Below, piece by piece: positions 36,030 through 48,829 of a stretch of 64,000 nucleotides of DNA. A model generated the notes under the pieces. That model made no database searches. It was not told the origin of the DNA and saw only the letters and a program-made list of their open reading frames with translations. Position 1 is the stretch's first letter, and the number at the start of each line of letters is the position of its first letter. Origin of the DNA: Membranipora membranacea (lineage: Eukaryota; Bryozoa; Gymnolaemata; Cheilostomatida; Membraniporidae); assembly GCA_914767715.1 (NCBI GenBank), contig OU612072.1, positions 8,306,001 to 8,370,000 on the forward strand, given 5' to 3'. The translations under genes were made by a program, and so were the position numbers.

Positions 36030-38215
36030 CTATATTGTGCTGGTGGTTGAAGGTTGAGTTTTTTCTTTTGATCAATCCGTTGTGGTTTTGGTAGTTTGAG
36101 AATATAATTGGCACAAATTTGGCTGATAGATTTCATAATAACACAGTTTGAGGATATACAGAGGGGCACTACAATGATATTATAGCCCCTGCAGTTTTGA
36201 TTTACTGGGGGAAAATCGTCAATATGTACACCTTCCAATTTCTTAGTTATACTATTCATTTAGATTTAAGGTTATGATACCAACATTGACTGATTTGGAC
36301 ATTGTATATATAGTTTGAAAGCTGATCGAACACTGATTCCATAATATTGGTTTCAGCATGACGTCATGTCATGGTGTTGTGCTATTTTGATTAAAGCCAG
36401 GATAAGCATCTTTGAGGAGACTTTGTTAGAGCGATGTGGTGCAGATACAATGAATGAGCAAATATACTGTACATGAAATATGATTTTTCTTCTGGTGCAC
36501 AATACGACAAGATCCAGAAATTTCACCTAATTGGTGCTCCAGAGGTTTCTTGTAAACATTATGCAGTTGAAAGTCCGATTTGAACCATAGTGCCTGCACC
36601 ACATCGTCCTAAAAATCCTTCTCAAAGACGATTATCCTTCCTTTTATCAAAAATAGCACAACGCCATGGCATGAGGTCATGCTGAAACCAATATTTTTAG
36701 AATCGGTTTTGGATTAGCTATCCAACGATATATAGATTGTCAAAATCGGACAACGCTGGTATCATAACCTAAAGGCTGATTTCCAACTTTTTTGAAATGT
36801 CAAACCCTCAATCTATGCACCATATTATTGTCATTTTTGCTAGGATAGAAAGGCTACAGGTTATCTGGGTTTCAAAAATAAGTTATAACACATAGATTTA
36901 GGCGTAAAGACTTGGGTCAGTACACAAACAGTTCCTACTTTTGATGACCGGAAGTCTATCAATTGTCCTACGTGAATATATCCATCCGTATATCGCTAGA
37001 CTAGTAGCAGAAAGGTTCCATGCCCTGAACATTAATGCCAGAAAACAAGCTAGACACCTTCGGTCATTGATCCAAACCTGCCGAGGCCTGGATATATGTT
37101 GTATAACCTGATACCAGCACACTATGGAATTCCATGAAATGTACATTCATATGATTTGTATGTGCTTACATTTCAACGAATTCCAGATTTTGCTGGTTGA
37201 TGAAGGTTGAGTGTTTGCTATTTTATCAATATATTGATGTTTTGTGGGCTTGAGCAATAAAATAGCTCAAATCCGGCTGATAGATTTCCAGAAATCGATA
37301 AAGAAGATCATAAAGTCACAGAGTAAGGCTATACAGAGTGGCGCTTCAACGATATTATAGCGTCTGCGGGTTTAGATTTACTTTTGGAAAATAGTCAATC
37401 TGGATACCTTCCCATTTCTTATTTCATTGGTTTTATTGTTGCACTGAAACAATGAAGAGCTGGCAGCCGCCATGGTTACTCAGCAGTGTAAACACATTGA
37501 TTATGTCGATACACCGAAACTGACAATATGCAATGAGAGGTCGACGAAATTCATTGAGATGCTCATCACACACAGGGATGGCTTCATGCTACTGGGGCCA
37601 GCCATGAGGAGGTTTTTCTAGAGAAGGCCTCGAAACAGCATTTGACTCATGGTTTCTAGCTGAAGACCTGTGTGTTGTACAGTGGTATGCGTAACACTGT
37701 GTGTTGTATCTCGATTCATTTTCTATTTAACCTAAAGACTGATATTCAACTTTTTTGAGATGTCAAACCTTCAAGCTATGCACCATATTTTTGTCATTTT
37801 TGCTAGGAATCATAGGCTACAAGCTATCAGGGTTTCAACAATAAGTTATAACATATATATTGACATATGACTTGGGTCAGTTCGCAAACATTTCCTAATA
37901 TTGATGACCAGAAGTATATCAATTCTCCTATGTACCGGTCTGTAATGATAGAAAACAAGTAAGGCTCCTTCAGTCAGTGATCCAATGAAAAATTAGGTAT
38001 GTCAAAGCAGCCTATGCAAAAACTATTGGGAATTCTTATAATAAGAAACCTGCTGAGGCCTGAAAATGTCATAAATCTTGGCTTTCAGTAAATTATAGCA
38101 GTGCGGGCCGTCAGTTTGATGCCCAACCAGTTTTACAACCATTTTGACAAACAATCTCTTAACTCTGTTGTAATACCTGATACCAGCATAATATGGAATT
38201 CATAGAAATATAATT
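36030..38215. repeat. Duplicated block of about 1.1 kb
   Basis: Sequence at 36035-36260 recurs at about 37180-37435 (TTGAAGGTTGAG, GGCTGATAGATTTC, ACxATATTATAGC). Sequence at 36765-37140 recurs at about 37727-38210 (ATGCACCATATT, TGACTTGGGTCAGT, ACCTGATACCAGCA). The middle differs: the first copy holds a long hairpin, the second holds 37445-37660. That segment has a 57-codon open stretch (EELAAAMVTQQCKHIDYV, stop TAG) of unknown origin. This is probably a composite transposon repeat. Confidence 0.75.
36268..36772. repeat. Long inverted repeat (MITE-like hairpin)
   Basis: The left arm from 36268 (AAGGTTATGATACCA, then ATATTGGTTTCAGCATGAC near 36346) is mirrored on the right (GTCATGCTGAAACCAATAT near 36677, TGGTATCATAACCT to 36770). 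The arms are about 200 bp and imperfect, around a unique centre near 36480-36590. This is typical of a non-autonomous DNA element. Confidence 0.8.
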
Positions 38216-38284
38216 ACAATTTAAGTCAAAGTATCATTCTGAAAATTGTGATTACTTCGACAATGGTAGCTGTTAGCAAGGCTC

Positions 38285-38490
38285 TGCAAGGATAGTGTGT
38301 TCTGTGATGCGGTAACCAAACATCTATTTATTGTTGGCTTAGTGTACCTTTCTTCGCAAACCAGACGTATCTAAATCATAGGAGCTTCACATTACAACTG
38401 GTGTTCTGGTGATAACTAGATCTATCAGATACTTCATGAAGAAGCTTTATACACTCTATCATAATGGTAATGAGATACCACCATAATGTT
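38285..38490 (+). repeat. Diverged fragment of the foldback element's outer arm
   Basis: It matches 50103-50301 of the large foldback element in the same orientation: GTGTGTTCTGTGATG, TGTTGGCTTAGTG, ACCTTTCTTCGCAAACCAGAC, AATCATAGGAGCTTCA, GCTTTATACACTC and TGAGATACCACCA. It has insertions and substitutions and lacks the 353-bp repeats. It shows that the foldback family has older copies. Confidence 0.85.
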
Positions 38491-39359
38491 TGCTAGGACA
38501 CTGTATTACCAGAACTAGTCAACATTGAACTACTATATATATGAAGTTCCAAATGTTGGTGGTGGGTTCATCTTTGGCAGTAGGGTAATGACTTATATAG
38601 ACACATTAAATCTTAATTGATAGGGGATTCTTATGATTTCATTCTGCAATAATACATTTTGGCTACTCGCTAAAAATCAAATTCATGCTAGGTGCATTCA
38701 TATATTTAAAATTTCTCAATATGGCAGCTAGTTGAAGTCTCCCCGATAAGGGTTTCAATAATTAACGCTGCGGTTATGAGCTACAAAGTTGATAGTTCAT
38801 GATCTTTAGATTCCTTACCTGATACGACTACCATTCTCGTAAAAGGAAAGGCCTGCTTGGCAAAACGTTTAGAGCAATCTCTTTTAAGAATTGTGTTGAC
38901 TCTAGAGGAACGCTAGTAATGTAAGTCAAGAAACTTATCAAGTTTAATATCTATGGTCGTGCGGTTTTGTTTACACTAGGAGAAGATGTATTTGAGATTA
39001 AAATTACCAACGATTTCCAAAAAACTGGAATCTTCTAAACAGATCAATTTTTTCGAAACACACTGAGGTATTCTAAAATTATTGATCTCTTCTAAACAGA
39101 TTGATTTCTTTTCTTTGAAAACATTGATCATAAGATCAGATAATTAACTTACATGTATATTCACTATATTATTTATACCATATAATGCTAAAAATGGCAT
39201 TGTTTTACGTCTCGAGCCATGATACAGACAGCCTTTACAAACAGTATTCCATGGTAGGTAAGTGACTCTTTTCTATAAGTAGTTAGTAATCTTTGAATTA
39301 TAAATCATTAAATAACAGGATTTTTCATGGGTGTTGGTATTGAGAAAGTTATGGACAGG

Positions 39360-39990
39360 CTAATTGGAGTGGTGTGTTTCCGCGATCACCTTCTGGTACA
39401 AGGTACAATTAGAAAATGATGTGGCATGGCTGGTGTTGGTTTTTGTATGGAATTTTCCGCTATGTTTTAATCTAAAAAAACGGTGGTGCTTCACAATGTG
39501 GTTTTGGGTGCAGTATGCAGTTATGATATGGTTTAGGCTTTACTGGTGAGGGTTGTCGTACAAAACCCTCAAAACAAAGAAGTGCAGTATGCAGAATTAA
39601 TTATAATATTTGGTATATAAAATTGTAGTTTGGTTTTGGTACATAACATGATGGCGCTTGGATGTCATAATTTGCAGTATGTAGCTATGATATGATGTGG
39701 GTTCCGATGTCGATTTCAATATACATTGAGCCATCAGCAGGAAGAGAGTCGAGGGTTTATAAGATAAGTGAAATGGGGTGGTGTGTTTGGAATTTTCTGA
39801 TATGTGTTAGTCTAATAAAATGAGGGCGTTTCAAGGATGTGGTTTTGGGTGCAGCATGCAGTTATGATATGTTAAGGCTTTGCTGGTGATGGTGGTAGCT
39901 TAAAACTTTTTGATAAACAACTATACAATTATATGCTTGCCTAATAACATGATGGCACTTCAAGAAGGTGGTTTTGGGTGCCACCAGCCA
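39360..39990. repeat. Degenerate tandem repeats (TGGTTTTGGGTGCAG family)
   Basis: The phrase GTGGTTTTGGGTGC occurs near 39498, 39840 and 39968, two of them followed by AGxATGCAGTTATGATATG. GGxGTGGTGTGTTT occurs near 39367 and 39775, and a related GGAGTGGTGTGTCT at 33257 beside FTP1. Copies are diverged. No gene was recognised. Confidence 0.65.
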
Positions 39991-39999
39991 AGCCACCAG

Positions 40000-42900
40000 C
40001 ATTGAACGAGATTCTGAGCTAAGTCCTTACATTTGCCAGAGATTTCTAACTTTTTATCCTCCTCCAATCTTCGTTAGAACCCAACGTATTAACCACGCAA
40101 ATATTGTTGGATTTTATCCCCCTTCAGTCAACTGCTGCTGAGTTTTGGCAGTCATGTTCGCTGTGTCGATCTTGAGTAGTCCCAATTCATGGCCATTGAC
40201 TTAACATAGACACCTTGTCAAGTTGGGGAGGGGTATGATATTGTACAATAGCACATGGTAACGTTGAGAGTGAGTTGATAGTCAGCATTTGCTTCGTTAT
40301 CTTTTGTTGGTACCGCTCTTTGTCATTATATTCAATTGAGGGAGTGCTATGGCAATTATGGAAGATTACTCTTACAACAATTCCAGGCAAAAATTTGATT
40401 TGAGTTATATCATCATTTTAATTATTAAAGGCAATAAACTGTAACTGTAGTTGATAGGCTGTTGAAGTTGATTTTCATTTAAATAGTAATTGGTGAATTG
40501 ATTTAGGACCGTTTGGCAGGTGCTCTGAAGTTATGTCAATTTGACAGATGAGTTAGACTATTTTATGGCCAAACGCAGGGGTTATAAACGAGACCAGGTC
40601 AATTAAAATGCCAAAATTAGTTTTTTCTAGATTTGTTTAAATCGGGCTGACACCATATAGTTCAATTTTGGAACATTGCCTTTGACAAACTAGAAAAACT
40701 GTTTGTTGTTTTGGTGCTAATGCAATGCATGATAAATGGGAAAAGTAAGCTATTCTAGGTGGGAGATTGGATCGGATTTACAATAATGACGAATGATGAT
40801 ATAGAGGAATTTGAGTACTCACTGGGCGAGCACACCTGGGAGAATAGTGTGAATATTGTGTTGTTAGATACTTGAGTACAGTCATAGTCTGACCACATAA
40901 ATTCGCAGAAGGGATGCATTGTGTTATCACATATACTACTGTTTAAGAGCTCGCTCGATATGCAATCACTCTGCTGAGCTAGGAGGACAAAACATGTGTA
41001 GATATTGGTGTTCCAGCATTTTCTCAAATCTTCTCAGTAGGACAGAGATCTAATTCTTTTAAAGTCTTCCTAAGGTTTCGTATCTCATGGTTTTTTGAAA
41101 AAGCTTCCTTCCATATCAAGAAAAGGTTTGTTGATTTTGCAGGACAATGAGAGGATTAAGTACCGAAGTCACGTAGTGTGATATGTGAGTGTGAGTCAGA
41201 AGAATAGTTTATTATTTGTTAGCTACAATATTGTTCAGTCTATGTTATATTACTTACATTTGCATTTATGCTTGTCATCTAGTGAAATCAAGTTTTCCCA
41301 AGTACTGTTATGTCATTAAGTTGTCTTGGTGAATATTGCTCAGGACTTATCTACCATGTGACTATGTGCAGGCTGTGTACCTGACTAACCTTTCAGATTG
41401 ATTGTGGTAGAATATCATAAGCTGTGTGTGCAACCAACCTTGCAATATTTAGCTGAAACATTGACCTATCAAAATGAGAGAAAATAATTAACTAAAAAGT
41501 AATGACAGCGACAATGATTGATTGCATACGCAAACAAGAACTGTCCATGCAAATTTGCAAATGCAATATATGTACGCTTTGTATACTTTGCGCATGTGCA
41601 CCAATCAATAAAGATGGTTATCTTTGCACTGTAGCGACTGAACTAATTCAAATGTGCTTGAGTTCTCAAACTGAAAAGTCACCCCAACCGAACTGGATAA
41701 GAGTTATTAGGTCCATTGGGTCAGTTTGCGGCACTGTCGCTAAGGGTCAGAGAGACGCCATGAAGCACAAGAGTGGTCTGATAGAAAGGTCAAACGATAT
41801 CAAAGCTATTTATAGTATTAAGCATTACTCTTAACAAAGAACATTTTTGATGTATATCAGCCAATTATGATCATGGTAATTTAATAACGATTATTAGATT
41901 TTTTGTTTCTGTTTGTGGGAAAAAAGAAGACCAACTGGGTTATTGTGTGTAAATTCGTCTCAATAGGACATTGTCCAGTTGAAAAGTTGGATGATAGTTA
42001 TGGTGATAATACTGGAGTTGCCCTGACACATAAAACTAAAATATTACTCCAAATATTACCAACAATATCTTTTTTCTTTCTATGACAATGGTTATTCAGT
42101 TACGGGATCGCATAAAGTAATTATCGGATGATTTGTATTATTTAATCTGAGGCAAGATTTTAATGGACAAAGGGAAGTGCTGTCAGGAGATCCAGTGATG
42201 CTGTGATTTAGGTGCAGCAGATGCCAGACGGTACAAGTATATGAGCAAATAAATGAACCAAATGAAATCCAGGGTATATAGCAACAAACACCAGAATAGA
42301 CTGCAAGCAGCGTAAGACAGAATAGATCCAACAGGGAAGTAATGAAAACAACGGATTAGGGGCGTATTGAGTTTATTTTTGAACCTAAGATCTAAGAAAA
42401 GATTTTGTATCTGGGGTTGGCAAGTAAAGAGCTGAGGTAGGAAAGATCTGGAGTTGAGCTCATTGATCTGGGTTGAAATCAATCTTTGTGACAAAACGAA
42501 GAGATCTTTCCTCTTTTTCCCCACCCCACAGACCCCTTGCAACAAGTATGATGACGTGGCTGTCATGAATATGCGGTTATACTATGGTTTCCTGTTACAT
42601 CCTCTATGACTCAATCAACACTGTCTTAGTGTATGTTACGCGTTAATACATCCAACTTAGAACAACCTTAGAACCTTTGAACATCCAGTAATCAGACTAA
42701 GAAATACAGATCAAGCTATCTAATCATCACACAATACACAAAAATCATCCAACCAAAACCAGTTGGAACCAGTTAGATCAAGTTAGAACAGGATTTGCTG
42801 GGTCAACCAACCATAAAACATAGAAGCATATAACAAATAGGTCACAAAGGTCACAAAACGAAATATAGCATAAAGCTCACAGTATGTACAAAAATCATTA
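40000..42900. other. Mostly anonymous DNA with three unassigned open frames
   Basis: No gene is supported. A minus-strand exon-like block lies at 40978-40823. A plus frame at 41502-41834 (110 codons) has a Cys-rich start (CKCNICTLC) but no signal peptide or splice context. A minus frame at 42183-42566 (127 codons) has a hydrophobic C-terminal half. None matches a family I know. Confidence 0.4.
40823..40978 (-). other. Exon-like Cys-rich block, orphan
   Basis: Between a strong acceptor (TTTTGTCCTCCTAG) and a CCA|GTGAGT donor on the minus strand, a 52-codon frame encodes five Cys in SDC, SICDN, FCEF, DYDCT and VCSP contexts, phase 0 at both ends. The spacing suggests a small secreted domain. 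No flanking exons were found, so it may be a relic or chance. Confidence 0.3.
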
Positions 42901-42904
42901 AAGA

Positions 42905-43260
42905 CCTGATTGTATGGTGCTTGGAGCCCAACCCCCGATCTCACAGGGGGCCAGGGCAATGAGCTGGCTCGGGCTCATCTCATGCAAGTTAAATATCAAG
43001 AGTTACTTCTGGCACCAGGATTTGAACTTGCACAAGTTAAAAGAGACAGAAGGAATTGAACCATATATTTTTTGAAGCTTTTTTGTAAGTTTAATTGACA
43101 GTAATGTTTAGGGAAAACAACCCGACATCACAAACAGACACAAATGACTTAAAATACATTAGGTTGTATACTAAACACTGAGCAGAAAAAAAATGTTCTA
43201 GTATTTTGGAACAACACCATCACTGAAGGTTATGATGATTTAACTTTTTGCTTGCTTTGC
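42905..43260. repeat. 3' flank of FTP2 shared with FTP1
   Basis: Counterpart of 33220-33640: CTGGCACCAGGATTTGAAC, CAAATGACTTAAAATACATTAGGTTGTATACT and GAACAACACCATCACTGAAGG. It contains the same tRNA-like SINE text and confirms that the duplicated unit extends beyond the gene. Confidence 0.7.
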
Positions 43261-44253
43261 GTTGTTTTCTTTATTTTTTGCATAATATTATAATAAAATG
43301 TTTAGTATTATCAATTAATTAATTGATCAGTTCATTTATCATTCGCAGCTAGTATTTGTGTTGTTACATTGTAGATTAAGTTTACAAGTAAACTAGTACC
43401 ATACATGTAGGTTAAGAACAGTGATTAAGACCAGTGATTATGACATATCGACCAAACATGGTAGCGGAGCATTGATGATACCTTACAGAAGCCTGATATC
43501 CGCGGAGATATGAACATACGGTTGATCCTGAGTTTGTTACGAATCCTGAAGCTGATGCAGAATCTGCTACACTGATCAGAGCATTCTGGAATATCTGTAT
43601 CACAGAAGCTAAAAAAGTTCAGATTCATTAGGGTACATAATGAACTTGCTGTTGGTAGACCTTCAGATTTGAATTATTATTGTTTGTATCAATATCTACC
43701 TCAAGTTTATTCCGTCAAGTTTATTATTATGTCATTGAAGCTACTGCACCATTCATAACTTGTTTTAGGAATAGCAGTAATAAACTCTATTTTTTATTGC
43801 ATTTCAATTTTAATTTGTTCAAAATACTATTTATTTCATCGGTTTATTTCATTGGTGGTGGATGCGGGAACCAACAGATGTATCAAGACACTATGGACTC
43901 CTGTATCCAAGAGCTGATGGCAATGATGAACTCAGGAGAAATTACTGCCAGTCAAGACTTCATGCTAACTTTCAAGTGGACATCGCCGGTAAACTGGAAC
44001 CCACCAGGCCAATAGCATTGAGGATCTATGGAATGATGACCCAGACAAACTTTATCCAGACACGTGACAATATGTAAGTGCGCAATGGGTACCTACTACC
44101 TACACGGCCAGTTACTGCAACTACCAAACTGCTGGGCTCGTCCTGGTCAATCCTTGCCAGCTCAGCGTACTTCTGTAGTGTAGAGGGGTATGTTGGCAAC
44201 TGACAAAACCCTCCTTATCCTTAAACAATCTTGTCAGAAAATTCAAATGAACC

Positions 44254-45760
44254 ATGAGAAGAAATAGAAAAAGAACCCCATACTGGCTGGACGTCGCCCA
44301 GGATAAGAAGGTCCAAAATAAAATTAAACTGAAATTTGCATCATGGAACATCAGAACAATGCTGGATCGGCAGAATGCAGATAGACCTGAACGAAGAAGT
44401 GCAATAATATCATTGGAACTTTCAAAGTACAACATCGAAATAGCTGCCCTGAGTGAGGTCAGATTCTCGGGAACTGGGCACATCAGAGAGGAAACAGGTT
44501 ATTCAATATACTGGAATGGCAAGGTGGCAGATGAACGCAGTGAATCCGGAGTGGCCCTGGCCATTAGGACTGAACTCGTGTCTAATGTGATAGAGGAACC
44601 AACGGCAGTTAGTGACAAAATGATGACCCTCAGAGTCTGATGATAGATGGTGCACCGTGATAGCTGTCTATGCTCCGACGATGACAAACAGTCCAGAAAA
44701 CATCAATCAATTTTACCATGAGCTGAGCAAGACTCTAAGATCGGTCACTGTACCTGACAAGATCATCCTTATGGGAGATTTTAACGGCAGGGTGTGATAG
44801 GAAAGTTTGGCTGTGGGAAGCTCAACACGAAAGGGGAACTCCATCAACTCAATCAACTCATCTCAACATCAACTCAGCATCACAAACACCTTCTTCCAGC
44901 ATAAATCAGCCCACAAATACTCATGGATGCATCCGGGAAGCAAGCATTCCCACCTCATCGACTTTGTCATCACACGTCAACGTGATTTGCCAGACATTCT
45001 GGATACAAGGGCGATGAGAGGAGCAAACTGTAGTACTGACCACATCATGATAAGATCCACGGCAAACCTGAAGGTGAGAAGGAAAATGAGGAAGAGGAGG
45101 ATGCTCAGTCCAAAGCTTAATGTGACCCGACTTAAGTCGTTACAAGGACAGCAAGATCTAGAATTGGCCCTCACCGAGCAGTTTGCCGGCCCAAATCCTG
45201 ATGGTGTGGAAGCTAAATGGGAAGTATTCCAGGATATTGTGTGTGATACATCCATGGAACACTTGGGGATTGTCAACAGAAACCATGAAGACTGGTTCGA
45301 TGAGAATTATGCAGAGCTGCAGCAACTCATCGAAACCCGGAATCAGGCTAGGACTAGTATGCTATCCAGGAACACCCGATCTACGAAAGCCAAATATAGA
45401 ACTCACTGCTCACTGCTCACTGCAAGATGTAGAGAATTGAAGAATGATTGGTGGCTGGCTAAAGCAGCGGAACTTCAAGTTTTTGCTGATACAAACGATA
45501 TGAGAGGATTCTATCAGAGTATGAGGGCTGTCTGGGGCCCACGTATCAGTCACCCGGACCAGTTACTAGCATGCAACCAGACAACGCTGCCCACAGAAAA
45601 GCAAGATCTTCTCAATAGGTGGACAGAGCATTTCAGAAAGCTGCTAAATGAGGCTCCAGTAATAGATCAAGATGCCATTAACAACCTTAGACAAGCCCCT
45701 GTTCAAAACTGGATGGATAGATGCCCGGAAATGAGATCTCCAAGGCTATTGACATGGTAA
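44254..45760 (+). pseudogene. LINE endonuclease domain (frameshifted)
   Basis: Frame 44254-44640 opens with FASWNIRTML and includes LSEVRFSGTG; the next part in another frame reads ILMGDFNGR (about 44765-44795). Frame 44807-45760 continues with HSHLIDFVITRQ and STDHIMIRS. These are the Asn, Asp and SDH motifs of the APE-like endonuclease that nicks target DNA. At least two frameshifts disable it. Confidence 0.85.
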
Positions 45761-46199
45761 GTGATGGTAAATCACCTGGTTCCGACGGGATTCATCCTTA
45801 AGTAATCAAGAGGGGAGTTCCAAAACTGCTATGTGCTCTTCATGAGATCATTAAAGAAGCCTGGAACAGAGGGATCTCCCTTCTATCCATTCTTGGAAAA
45901 GTTTTTGCAAGGGTCTTACTCAGCCGACTCTCGTCAAATGCTGAAGGCTTCCTACCCAAGGCACAGTGCGGGCTCCGGAGTGGAAGAGGTACGGCAGACA
46001 TGATCTTCTCCTTGAAGCAACTGCAGGAGAACAGCAGTGAACAAAATATGCCATTGTAAATGATCTTCGTCGATTTTACTAAAGCGTTTGACACCGTTGA
46101 CCGGACTACTCTGTGGAAGATGCTCCTGTAGCTGGGATTCCCAGATCACTTTACTAATCTAATCAGCGCTTTCCATACAGGTGTAGTATTGTAAACTGT

Positions 46200-46345
46200 C
46201 CCCCGCGCGAAAACAACCCCGGGACACTTTACAATAAAAACAGGCCTATTGTAAACTGTCCCCCCCCTATTGTAAACTGTCCCCCCCTATTGTAAACCGT
46301 CCCCCCCTATTGTAAACTGTCCCCCCTATTTGTGACTGTCCATAT
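46200..46345. repeat. Terminal TATTGTAAACTGTCCCC tandem repeats, left
   Basis: About six copies of a 17-20 bp unit TATTGTAAACTGTCCCCCC behind the left terminus, with variants (ACCGT, ACTTT). They are mirrored at 50425-50600. Short subterminal repeats of this kind are often transposase-binding sites; that is inference here. Confidence 0.9.
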
Positions 46346-46639
46346 CGAGAGCCCAGCTGTTTATCACCATTCTAAATGGGTCAGATCATCTAAGTGGAGC
46401 ATACCATGATGTACTGGCTGCCACTATGATGGCCAAAGTTGTACCATGGGGATGGTGGTGGTATCTCATTGAATGAGTGTATAAAGCCTCTTTTTCATAT
46501 GGTACTTTATGGATCTATTTTTCGCAAACACTAGTTATTTGAAGCTCCTATGATTTAGAGATGTCTGGTTTGCGAAGAAAGGTGCACTAAGCCAACAGTG
46601 GATAGATGTGTAGTTGCCACATCACAGAACACACATACT

Positions 46640-48715
46640 TTCATTGCAGGTTCATGAGCCGCGCGAAAACAACCACCCCATTCATTCATCATAAAATCTA
46701 CCACCGTCAAGCATTTGCCTAGGAGTGATGGCAGTCAGTCACGAGTGTGAGCGGGAGAAATAATTACTTTTGAGCTTTTCATATTGTGAGGATGGGTATT
46801 GCACTGTAAAATATTGCTTAAGCCGCGCAAAAACAACCACCCCCCAAGCTGTCTTATAAAGATATCTGTTAAAAAGTCTCAAACATAATGAACTGTGATT
46901 TTGCATCCATAATGCGATTATCATAAGGTGACTGTGTACCAAATTTCAGATTAGTAGGTCAGAACTTAATGACACAACGGATGATATGTCGTTCTTTGCA
47001 AGTTCATGAGCCGTGCGAAAATAACCACCCCATTCAGTCATCTTGAAATCTACCTCAATCAAGCATTTGCCTGTGAGTGATGAAAGTCAGTCACATGTGA
47101 GACCTGGAGAAATAACGACTTTTGAGTTTTTCATATTGTGCCGCCTGGTATTGGACTGTAAAATATTGCTTAGGCCGCGCGAAAACAACCACCCCCCAAA
47201 GTGTCTTATAAAGATTATCTGTCAAAAAGTCTCAATCATAATGAACCATGATTTGGCAGCCATAATTCGATTGTCATAAGGTGACTGTGTACCAAATTTC
47301 AGATTAGTAGGTCAGAAGTTAATGACACAACGGATGATATGTCGTTCTTTGCAAGTTCATGAGCCGCGCGAAAACAACCACCCCATTCATTCATCTTGAA
47401 ATCTACCTCAATCAAGAATTTGCCTGTGAGTGATGACAGTCAGTCACAAGTGAGAGTGGGAGAAATAACCGCTTTCGAGCTTTTCATATTGTGCGGCCTG
47501 GTATTGCCATGTAAAACATTGCTTAAGCCGCGCAAAAACAACCACCCCCCAAAGTGTCTTATAAAGATAATCTGTCAAAAAGTCTCAATCATAATGGACC
47601 ATGATTTGGCAGCCATAATGTGATTGTCATAAGGTGACTGTGTACCAAATTTCAGATTATTAGGTCAGAACTTAATGACACAACGGATGATATGTCGTTC
47701 TTTGCAAGTTCATGAGCCGCGCGAAAACAACCACCCCATTCATTCATCTTGAAATCTACCTCAATCAGGAATTTGCCTGTGAGTGATGACAGTCAGTCAC
47801 AAGTGAGAGTGGGAGAAATAACCGCTTTCGAGCTTTTCATATTGTGCGGCCTGATATTGCCCTGTAAAACATTGCTTAAGCCGCGCGAAAACAACCACCC
47901 CCCAAGCTGTCTTATAAAGATTATCTGTCAAAAAGTCTCAAACGAAATGAACCATGATTTTCTAGCAATAATGTGATTGTCATGAAGTGACTGTGTACCT
48001 AATTTTGGAATTAAAGGCTAGAAATTAATGACACAACGGATGATATGTCGTTCTTTGCAAGTTCATGAGCCGCGCGAAAACAACCACCCCATTCAGTCAT
48101 CTTGAAATCTACCTCAATCAAGCATTTGCCTGTGAGTGATGACAGTCAGTCACAAGTGAGACTGGGAGAAAGACCGCTTTCGAGCTTTTCATATTGTGCG
48201 GCCTGATATTGCCCTGTAAAACATTGCTTAAGCCGCGCAAAAACAACCACCCCCCCAAAGTGTCTTATAAAGATAATCTGTCAAAAAGTCTCAATCATAA
48301 TTGACCATGATTTGGCAGCCATAATGTGATTGTCATAAGGTGACTGTGTACCAAATTTCAGATTAGAAGGTCAGAACTTAATGACACAACGGATGATATG
48401 TTGTTCTTTGCAAGTTCATGAGCCGCGCGAAAACAACCACCCTATTCAGTCATCTTGAAATCTACCTCAATCAAGCATTTACCTGTGAGTGATGAAAGTC
48501 AGTCACATGTGAGACCTGGAGAAATAATGACTTTTGAGGTTTTCATATTGTGCGGCCTGGTATTGCACTGTAAACTATTGCTTCAGCCGCGCGAATACAA
48601 CCACCTCCCAAGCTGTCTTATATTATCTGTGAAAATGTCTTAAACGGAATGAACCATGATTTTCTAGTTATAATGTGATTGTCATGAGGTGAATGTATAC
48701 CAAATTTCAGATAGA
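46640..48715 (+). repeat. 353-bp tandem repeats, left arm
   Basis: Each unit contains the core GCCGCGCGAAAACAACCACCCC twice, at alternating distances of 164 and 189 bp (starts 46658, 46822, 47010, 47174, 47363, 47527, 47716, 47880, 48069, 48232, 48422, 48586). The strict alternation gives the 353-bp period. Each unit also contains an open frame of 62-78 codons beginning MKSTSI, which I regard as a by-product of repeat homogeneity. Confidence 0.95.
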
Positions 48716-48829
48716 ATGGTTATATTTTCACTCCACAGTTAGATCCCTTGAATTACAGCACATATGGCAGCATACTGTAAGTTGTTTCCTCTTTCATTTT
48801 GGGAGACAACTGCAATGAATGATTGACAG

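Noticed and set aside
42092-42566. Minus-strand frame with a hydrophobic C-terminal segment as a membrane protein
   Set aside because: The hydrophobic stretch comes from an A/T-rich run; no start context or neighbouring exons support it.
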